A stretch of DNA of 64,000 bases, taken from positions 62,001 to 126,000 of the forward strand of contig JAOPKB010000016.1 of the NCBI GenBank assembly GCA_025517485.1, in the 5' to 3' direction. The stretch is from Natronoglomus mannanivorans (GTDB taxonomy: Archaea > Halobacteriota > Halobacteria > Halobacteriales > Natrialbaceae). This document shows, one piece after another, positions 58,941-64,000 of this stretch. The notes beneath the pieces were generated by a model that saw only the letters and a program-made list of their open reading frames with translations, was not told where the DNA came from and ran no database searches. The position numbers were made by a program, and so were the translations under genes. Numbering within the stretch: position 1 is the stretch's first letter; every line of letters starts with the position of its first letter.

Positions 58941-60101
58941 TCAAACGATCTGCACCAGACGAGTCGTGAATCGTCCAGTTCTGACCTTCTGCCAGCCCCG
59001 AAGCGAGTCGTCGATCCGCTCGTCGTCGGTATCCACGCGAAGGGAGTCCAAGCCGTCGAGTTTCTCGTCCGACGCGACGATCTCGACGTCTCGAGCGCGG
59101 TCGATCACGGCCGGCGAGATCTGGTGGTTTCCCCGTCCGAAGACGAATCCCTGACCGCCGATCGGCGAGACGACGATCACGATCGGTTCCGCGAGGACCT
59201 CGAGGATCTCCGACTCGGAGGCGTCTCGAGCGAGGAGGTGGCCGTCCTGACCGTCTGCGTTCGTCTCCTCGGTCGACCGAGCCCGCCAGACGTCGACGCC
59301 GAGTGGCGAGGCGTCGATACCGAGTTCCGACTCGATCGCGCCGACGGTGCTCCCGGGACCGAAGACGTAGGTCGTCCCGGGCTCGACTTCGCGTGCGAAC
59401 CCGCGTGCGAGCGAGTCGACGCTGCCGCTCGCGAGTTGCTTGCTCGCCTGAAGTTGTTCGGCGACGGGAACCGGAACGACGGCCTTCAACTCTGCGCGGA
59501 CCTCTCCCTCACGGTAGGCCGCTTCGTCGATGTCGTTGACTTCTCGAGGCTCGACACGCTCGAACTCGGCGGCGATTCGGCCCGCTTCGGTCGGGCTCAC
59601 GCCGAAGACCGAGGAGTACACCTTGACGCCGGCGGGAACGCCGAGCATCGGTGTACGTTTGCTCTCCTCGCCACTTTCGTTGTCGTTCTCGCCCTCGCTC
59701 TCGTCTTCGTACGCCGTCAACACCTCGGCGACGTCGACGGCCGTCCCGTCCCCGCCGACGAAGAGGACGAGGTCGACGCCCCGCTCGAGGAAGGCCTCGA
59801 CCGCCGCTCGAGTATCGTCGGCTGTGGTATCGCCCTCCGAATTTACCTCGGGATCGTATACGACCGTCGGCTCGTACCCCACCGCTCGAACCTGGTCGGC
59901 ACCCATCTCACCCGCCGCCGTGTAGACCGTGAGGTCGGGACGGCGCTGGAACAGTGCGTCGAGGGCCTCGGTGGCCCGGTCGGGTGCCCGCGGTGTCGCG
60001 CCACGTCGACGTGCTTCCGCGAGTTTCCCGTCGGTTCCTTTCAATCCGACCCGACCACCCATCCCGGCGATCGGATTGACGACCACGCCGATGGTGTCCA
60101 T
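58941..60101 (-). CDS. ATP-NAD kinase-like protein
   Basis: A 386-residue member of the ATP-NAD/AcoX kinase family. GVVVNPIAGMGGRVGLKG begins the fold, LVLFVGGDGTAVDVAEVL is the GGDGT catalytic motif, and PMLGVPAGVKVYSSVFGVSP is the second family block. A third, IVVSPIGGQGFVFGRGNHQISPAVID, is typical. The longer, divergent C-terminal half separates it from classic NAD kinase (about 270 residues). It may phosphorylate NAD or an unrelated metabolite. An acidic run with Glu/Asp/Ser near residues 130-145 interrupts the chain. Confidence 0.82.
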   Translation of the reverse strand: MDTIGVVVNPIAGMGGRVGLKGTDGKLAEARRRGATPRAPDRATEALDALFQRRPDLTVYTAAGEMGADQVRAVGYEPTVVYDPEVNSEGDTTADDTRAAVEAFLERGVDLVLFVGGDGTAVDVAEVLTAYEDESEGENDNESGEESKRTPMLGVPAGVKVYSSVFGVSPTEAGRIAAEFERVEPREVNDIDEAAYREGEVRAELKAVVPVPVAEQLQASKQLASGSVDSLARGFAREVEPGTTYVFGPGSTVGAIESELGIDASPLGVDVWRARSTEETNADGQDGHLLARDASESEILEVLAEPIVIVVSPIGGQGFVFGRGNHQISPAVIDRARDVEIVASDEKLDGLDSLRVDTDDERIDDSLRGWQKVRTGRFTTRLVQIV

Positions 60102-60324
60102 GCCCGGGCTATGTCACTCCCGTGCAAAAGCCGTGTGGGCTTTTCGGGCCTCGAGGATCGACCCTCGATGAACGAAGCGGCCGCCGGTCCTCCTTCGCTC
60201 GATCGTACGACGAGCCCGTGATCGACGTGCGTATGAACTGTGTACCACTATACGAATTCGTCTGGTCGCGTCGAGACGAGCGACGACCCAGCGGAGCTGC
60301 GTGCCGTCCACACGACTTCTGAAA

Positions 60325-60331
60325 GGTTAAG
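60325..60331 (+). promoter_or_regulatory. TATA-like box of the small membrane-protein gene
   Basis: GGTTAAG, 25-31 nt before the ATG at 60356, as expected for a leaderless mRNA. Confidence 0.4.
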
Positions 60332-60355
60332 AGGACGGCGGACACACCGGCGCAC

Positions 60356-60487
60356 ATGAACGAACTGACCTACGCGATCCTCGAGACCGACGCTGAGACT
60401 GCCCTCCCGATGGAAATCGTCGGCTGGGCTGTGTTAGGTGTGAGCCTGCTGATCACCGTCGCCTGGCTGTTCTATCTCTATCGGTAA
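60356..60487 (+). CDS. 43-residue single-pass membrane protein
   Basis: ATG to TAA encodes 43 residues: a short acidic head MNELTYAILETDAETALP, then one hydrophobic helix MEIVGWAVLGVSLLITVAWLFYLYR. Length and composition are those of a small membrane protein. A TATA-like box stands at the proper distance. It is between two genes on the other strand. No family is recognised. Coding is supported by the promoter spacing and the clean membrane helix with a flanking Tyr-Arg. Confidence 0.6.
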   Translation: MNELTYAILETDAETALPMEIVGWAVLGVSLLITVAWLFYLYR

Positions 60488-60533
60488 ACGGCATCAGCGA
60501 GAGTCCGATCGACCGGTGCCTGACACCGCGTAC

Positions 60534-61238
60534 TCAGGACGCCGAATCCGGATCGATTTCCTCGACCCGCTCACGAACCCACGCAGCGGCCGCGTCGGTC
60601 AGTTCTTCGTCCGTACTTTCGATCGAGATCCGAACGCCGTCGCCGGGATAGCTTCCGACGGTAACCTCGAACTCCTCGCGAAGTTCCTCGAGACGACCGA
60701 CGAGCGCACTCTCGGGTTCGTCGGCGACGACGACCTCTCGGAACACCGGGTGGCCGGTGAACTCGTCGGCGACAGTCTCGAACATCGTCTTCATCTCCTC
60801 GGGGACGCCCGGCAGGACGTAGACGCTCTCGACCACTGCGCCGGGCGCGACGCCGACGTCGTTGTGGAGCGGGCGAGCACCCCGCGGCAGGTCGGCGGTG
60901 CCTTCGGTTAGATCTTCGCGCGTATAGCCGCCCTCCTCGGTGAGCCAGGCGAGTGCTTCGTCGTTGCGCTCGAGCGACCGACCGAAGGCAGCGGCGATGC
61001 CGGCCATCGTGACGTCGTCGTGTGTGGGGCCGAGTCCGCCGGTGACGACGACCACGTCGTACTCTGCGCGGTACTCGTTGACGACGCGAGCGATATCCGT
61101 GACGCGGTCGGGAACCGTCGTCACGCGTTCGACGTCGACGCCGCGTTCGTGCAGTCGTCGACAGAGCCACGTCGCGTTGGTGTTCGTCGTCCGCCCCGCT
61201 AGCAACTCGGCGCCGACCGTGACGAGCGCTCCGTTCAT
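60534..61238 (-). CDS. CinA-like molybdopterin-binding protein
   Basis: A 234-residue protein of the molybdopterin-binding (MoCF/CinA N-terminal) fold. GALVTVGAELLAGRTTNTNATWLCRRLHERG starts it, VVVVTGGLGPTHDDVTMAGIAAAFGR is the family hallmark, and VYVLPGVPEEMKTMFE follows. It lacks the C-terminal amidase domain of bacterial CinA. It may be a nucleotide pyrophosphatase or a molybdenum-cofactor-binding protein; there is no evidence for competence here. The start is the ATG at 61238. Divergent from the HTH gene, 136 nt apart. Confidence 0.87.
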   Translation of the reverse strand: MNGALVTVGAELLAGRTTNTNATWLCRRLHERGVDVERVTTVPDRVTDIARVVNEYRAEYDVVVVTGGLGPTHDDVTMAGIAAAFGRSLERNDEALAWLTEEGGYTREDLTEGTADLPRGARPLHNDVGVAPGAVVESVYVLPGVPEEMKTMFETVADEFTGHPVFREVVVADEPESALVGRLEELREEFEVTVGSYPGDGVRISIESTDEELTDAAAAWVRERVEEIDPDSAS

Positions 61239-61346
61239 ACTCGAGGTTCGGGCCGAACCGTCAAATGCGTCCCGTCACGACTCGTCCTGTGTTCGGAGCA
61301 CGAAATTAGTATATAAACTGCAACTTCAGATAACCACAAGATTCAC

Positions 61347-61356
61347 TTTTGATAAT
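61347..61356 (+). promoter_or_regulatory. TATA-like box of the HTH gene at 61375
   Basis: TTTTGATAAT lies 19-28 nt before the ATG. Another TATATAAA at about 61311-61318 could serve the divergent gene or a longer transcript. Confidence 0.4.
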
Positions 61357-61374
61357 TGGATATGGTATATCGTG

Positions 61375-61734
61375 ATGTCACGTGGTGGTTGGACGGAACA
61401 GCCAGATCAAGAATCGAACGCGCTTCTCTCGGCACTGGGGAGCAAGTATAGTGCAGAAATTCTCTGTGCGGCGGGGACGCCGAAATCGGCGCAGGCACTG
61501 AGCGAAGACATCGAAATACCGATCGCGACCTGCTATCGGCGAATCGAAGAACTCGTCGATGCCGGACTGCTCGAGTGTGAGGGGCGACAGCTCTCCGAAG
61601 AGGGACGACGGACGAACATCTATCGACGAACGCTCGACGAGATCGAGGTCGACTTCAGCAGTGAGGAGCCCCAGTTTTCACAGAAACGGCGAACAGAGGC
61701 CAAGAATCGATTACAGGACCAACGAACCGACTGA
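61375..61734 (+). CDS. ArsR-like winged-helix regulator
   Basis: A 119-residue winged-helix protein: ALLSALGSKYSAEILCAAGTPKSAQALSEDIEIPIATCYRRIEELVDAGLLECEGRQLSEEGRRTNIYRRT shows helix-turn-helix and wing. The pattern fits the ArsR-like haloarchaeal regulators with no metal-binding Cys pair. The ligand and target are unknown. Its own promoter is AT-rich. An in-frame GTG directly before the ATG (61372) is a possible alternative start, but the difference is one codon. Confidence 0.8.
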   Translation: MSRGGWTEQPDQESNALLSALGSKYSAEILCAAGTPKSAQALSEDIEIPIATCYRRIEELVDAGLLECEGRQLSEEGRRTNIYRRTLDEIEVDFSSEEPQFSQKRRTEAKNRLQDQRTD

Positions 61735-62004
61735 GTGGGCTATTCGTCGTCGTTTTCGGTCGTCTGTTTCGATAGCCCGCGCGACTTCGGTACTCGGTAC
61801 CCCTTTCAACGAAGCGGTAGCGCGGAGTCCCCCCTCCTCAAGCGCGAGCACAGTGGGCGGTAGGGAGGGGAGGAGCGCGTTCGTATCCACCTGCGAAACC
61901 TGTGATTCGGGTGTGTTCAGACTCGAGGCCTTCCGAACCGTCGGCGTTCGCGATTCGTCGAGTCCGCAGAACGGCCGAGGGACCCAACGGAGGGGCGGTT
62001 ACGG

Positions 62005-62985
62005 TCACTCGGCGGTATCGTCCTGCTGTCGCTCCCGTTTCACGGTCGTCACGTAGATCCCCGCGAGTACGACCAGTCCGCCGCCGATGGTGACCGCGTC
62101 GGGAACCTCCGAAAGTAAGACGAACGCGAGCACCGTCGCACCTACCGGTTCGCCCAACCAGGCGACGCTCACCACGACCGACTCGAGGTGTTTCAACACC
62201 CAGTTGACGATCGTATGACCGAGGACGCCGGGGCCGATCGCCATCGCGAGAAAGAGGAGCCACTCGCGGCCGGGGTAACCGAGAAAGGCGTGACCCTGCG
62301 CGCCGACGATCGCGGCGAGCGTGAGCGCACAGGCCGTGTAGACGACGGTGACGTAGGGGAACAGCGAGACGCGCTGGCGGATCGATCGCCCGGCGAGGAC
62401 GTAGCCCGCCACGGTGATCGCGCCCAGCATCGCCAGCGAGTTGCCGTACAGCGTCGTGTCCGAGATCGGTGCCTGCCCGGCGTCGCCGAAGGACATCGCT
62501 GCGGCACCGACGATCGCGACGAGGATGCCGATCACGGTGACGCGATCGACGCGTTCGCCCAACAGGAGTGCAGCGCCGATCGCGACGAAGATCGGCTGGG
62601 TCTGGACTAGCGTCACGCTCGCCGCGACGCTCGTGTGGTTCAGGCTCTCGAACCAGGCTGCGAAGTGGATCGCCAGCGCGACACCCGCGATAGCGGCGAA
62701 ACCGCTGTCTCGAGCGGATAACCGGGCGAAGTCGGCGCGGTCTCGAGAACGGAGGAGTGCGAACGGTGCGATCAGCAGCGTCGTGAACACGACCCGATAG
62801 AGGGCCGCGACCGAACTCGGGGCCTGACTCCAGCGGACGAGAATGGCGCTCGTACTCGCCGCGACGATGGCGAACGCGAGGGCTGCGACGGGGGTCACTT
62901 GCACGTCGAAGTCGAGATCGGGCCGCGGGTACACGTCAATCACGTGTTCGGGTCGGTCCAAAGCGGTGACGGTAGCGGCACGCAC
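62005..62985 (-). CDS. EamA-family (DMT) transporter
   Basis: A 326-residue integral membrane protein with ten predicted hydrophobic helices in two EamA repeats (first containing ILVRWSQAPSSVAALYRVVFTTLLIAPFALL and SVAASVTLVQTQPIFVAIGAALLLGERV; second with AWLGEPVGATVLAFVLLSEVPDAVTIGGG). It belongs to the drug/metabolite transporter superfamily; the substrate is open. The start is not certain: GTG codons at 62985 and 62943 are both in frame, and the second would leave a more usual short head before the first helix. Confidence 0.85.
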   Translation of the reverse strand: MRAATVTALDRPEHVIDVYPRPDLDFDVQVTPVAALAFAIVAASTSAILVRWSQAPSSVAALYRVVFTTLLIAPFALLRSRDRADFARLSARDSGFAAIAGVALAIHFAAWFESLNHTSVAASVTLVQTQPIFVAIGAALLLGERVDRVTVIGILVAIVGAAAMSFGDAGQAPISDTTLYGNSLAMLGAITVAGYVLAGRSIRQRVSLFPYVTVVYTACALTLAAIVGAQGHAFLGYPGREWLLFLAMAIGPGVLGHTIVNWVLKHLESVVVSVAWLGEPVGATVLAFVLLSEVPDAVTIGGGLVVLAGIYVTTVKRERQQDDTAE

Positions 62986-63011
62986 GGTGTGTGGTCGACC
63001 TGTCTCCCGTA

Positions 63012-63018
63012 CAATTAT
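63012..63018 (+). promoter_or_regulatory. TATA box of the SHOCT gene
   Basis: CAATTAT, 25-31 nt before the ATG at 63043; a leaderless start is implied. Confidence 0.45.
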
Positions 63019-63042
63019 TCACACCGACTCCGTAGTTCGTGT

Positions 63043-63429
63043 ATGGGCAGTGACAGCGGCGGACGAAACTACAGTCTCACGGAAATCTTCGCCATCAAGT
63101 TCGTCCTCGCCGATATCGTTATCATCGCAACGTTGCTCTTTGCCGGCCCGATCTACGCACTGGCGATCACTGCGCTTCTCGTGGTCAGCGTCTTTCTGGT
63201 CTGGTATCTCATGCAACGGACGGAGGCCGCCGAGGACCGGACGCGAGCCGCCGATTCGGAGGACGAGACGGCAGCGCTCGACCCCGTCACGAAACTCCAG
63301 CATCGCTACGCAGACGGGGACCTCACCGAAGCGGAGTTCGAAGCGAAACTCGAGCAGGTGATCGACGCCAACGAACGGGCCGAACGCGCGGGGATCGAGA
63401 CCAGAGAGCTCTCGCTCGAGCGAGAGTGA
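63043..63429 (+). CDS. Membrane protein with C-terminal SHOCT motif
   Basis: A 128-residue protein. Two hydrophobic segments (IFAIKFVLADIVIIATLLFAG and YALAITALLVVSVFLVWYL, about residues 15-58) are followed by a cytosolic part with DPVTKLQHRYADGDLTEAEFEAKLEQVID, a classic SHOCT helix pair near the C-terminus. SHOCT is a short bihelical module with an oligomerising role. The function of the protein is unknown. ATG set by the TATA spacing. Confidence 0.8.
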   Translation: MGSDSGGRNYSLTEIFAIKFVLADIVIIATLLFAGPIYALAITALLVVSVFLVWYLMQRTEAAEDRTRAADSEDETAALDPVTKLQHRYADGDLTEAEFEAKLEQVIDANERAERAGIETRELSLERE

Positions 63430-63473
63430 GTGTATTGGAGTGACGAAGGACCGAAACGAGGGGCGAAATCGCC

Positions 63474-64000
63474 TCACTCGGCGTCGGCGGGGACGTCGAA
63501 GTCGTGGAACCGCTCGCCTTTCTCTTTGCTCAGGATGTCGAGTGCGGCCGCGGCACCGTCGCCCGCAGAGATGATCGCCTGCCACTTCTCGGCACGAGCG
63601 GTCGCGCCGGTCGCGTAGGCGTCGTCGACGCTGGTCTCCATGTCGATGTCGACCTCGATGGGGCCGTCTTCGGTCGTCTCACAGCCGAGGTCCTCCGCGA
63701 GACCGCGGTTCGTTCCCGTCGCGAAGACGACGTAGTCTGCCTCGTACTCGTACTCGCTCTCCCCGTCTTCTGTCTCGACGGTGAATCCGTCTCCGTCAGT
63801 TTCGACCGAGGTCACCTGCTCGCCCTGTACGCGTTCGACGCCGAACTCGTCGACCTGCTCGCGGGAGTCCTCCACGAACTGGGTACCGTCTTCGCTCTCG
63901 AGTCCCAGATAGTTGAACAGGTGGGCCTTGTGCATCCAGGTCTTGTCCGTGTCGAAGACCGTGGTCTCGAGGCCGTTTTTCGCAGTGAACAGGCCGGCGC
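63474..64000 (-). CDS. FAD-dependent (thioredoxin-reductase-like) oxidoreductase, cut by window end
   Basis: The stop is at 63474 and the frame is open to the last base, so the true start is beyond 64000. The visible 175 residues include GLFTAKNGLETTVFDTDKTWMHKAHLFNYLG, YVVFATGTNRG (the second FAD/NAD strand) and VDIDMETSVDDAYATGATARAEKWQAIISAGDGAAAALDIL, which is the FAD-ribityl end of thioredoxin-reductase-type flavoproteins. The redox CxxC pair is not seen: only one Cys (DLGC) is in the visible part. An internal ATG at 63935 is not the start. Confidence 0.82.
   Translation of the reverse strand, partial: AGLFTAKNGLETTVFDTDKTWMHKAHLFNYLGLESEDGTQFVEDSREQVDEFGVERVQGEQVTSVETDGDGFTVETEDGESEYEYEADYVVFATGTNRGLAEDLGCETTEDGPIEVDIDMETSVDDAYATGATARAEKWQAIISAGDGAAAALDILSKEKGERFHDFDVPADAE

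Noticed and set aside
60534..61238. Competence protein
   Set aside because: The CinA name is historical; only the molybdopterin-binding-like domain is present and nothing else here points to DNA uptake.

Overview
The window is high-GC DNA in which almost every gene matches a family known from halophilic archaea (Halobacteria). Proteins are acidic and rich in Asp/Glu. Many starts lie about 25-30 nt behind a TATA-like box with no room for a leader, which is typical of haloarchaeal leaderless mRNAs. CTCGAG is very frequent inside genes. Together these suggest a haloarchaeon, perhaps Natrialbaceae; that family-level guess is inference from composition and gene content only. I see no rRNA, tRNA, CRISPR array, complete insertion sequence or replication origin. 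It reads as a chromosomal core region.

Layout. 1-10.8 kb: an Rsm22-type methyltransferase, SurE, a SelT/W-like protein, a winged-helix regulator, a stand-alone REC-PAS protein, a membrane-anchored DHH phosphoesterase, an epimerase-like SDR protein, the tubulin homologue CetZ with a convergent zinc protein, and a GH2-like protein that seems to have lost its acid/base residue. 11-23 kb: a coiled-coil protein, a histidine kinase fused to a lectin-like beta-sandwich, SppA, a DUF373 membrane protein, Dph6, an HhH-GPD-like protein, a sugar-phosphate nucleotidyltransferase, small HTH regulators, a Rieske protein and a saccharopine-dehydrogenase-like protein. 23-28 kb: a pabB-pabA-pabC operon, an HhH protein with a long acidic linker, and aroE. 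28-35 kb: a CaCA antiporter, DtdA, FtsZ1, a plant-type ferredoxin and a geranylgeranyl reductase, followed by a 0.5-kb gene-free, hairpin-rich stretch. 35-44.6 kb: an M20 amidohydrolase, a uS10 paralogue, a Nudix hydrolase, a protein with nuclease and Fe-S signatures, transcription factor S, TrmI, NAC, a PUA protein, a NYN protein and HtpX. 44.9-52.3 kb: the lysine (diaminopimelate) genes dapA-dapB-dapD and lysA-dapE, split by two genes on the other strand and without dapF. 52.4-64 kb: a GNAT protein, a nitrilase, an SRPBCC protein, a duplicated LEA protein, an AbrB-PhoU regulator, an ATP-NAD kinase-like protein, a 43-residue membrane peptide, a CinA-like protein, an EamA transporter, a SHOCT protein and a flavoprotein cut by the window end.

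Most genes are single transcription units on alternating strands. Clear operons are pabBAC (8-nt overlap, then 1-nt gap), dapAB and lysA-dapE (ATGA overlaps) and SRPBCC-nitrilase (TAATG). The strongest leads for new biology are the DUF5787-like protein with a PD-(D/E)XK motif plus a cysteine cluster, the histidine kinase with a carbohydrate-binding-type C-terminus and a palindromic promoter element, the hairpin cluster at 34.5-34.8 kb, the GH2-like protein with an altered catalytic site, and Asp/Ser/Thr repeat tracts inserted in many unrelated enzymes. All DUF numbers were assigned from memory, without a search.
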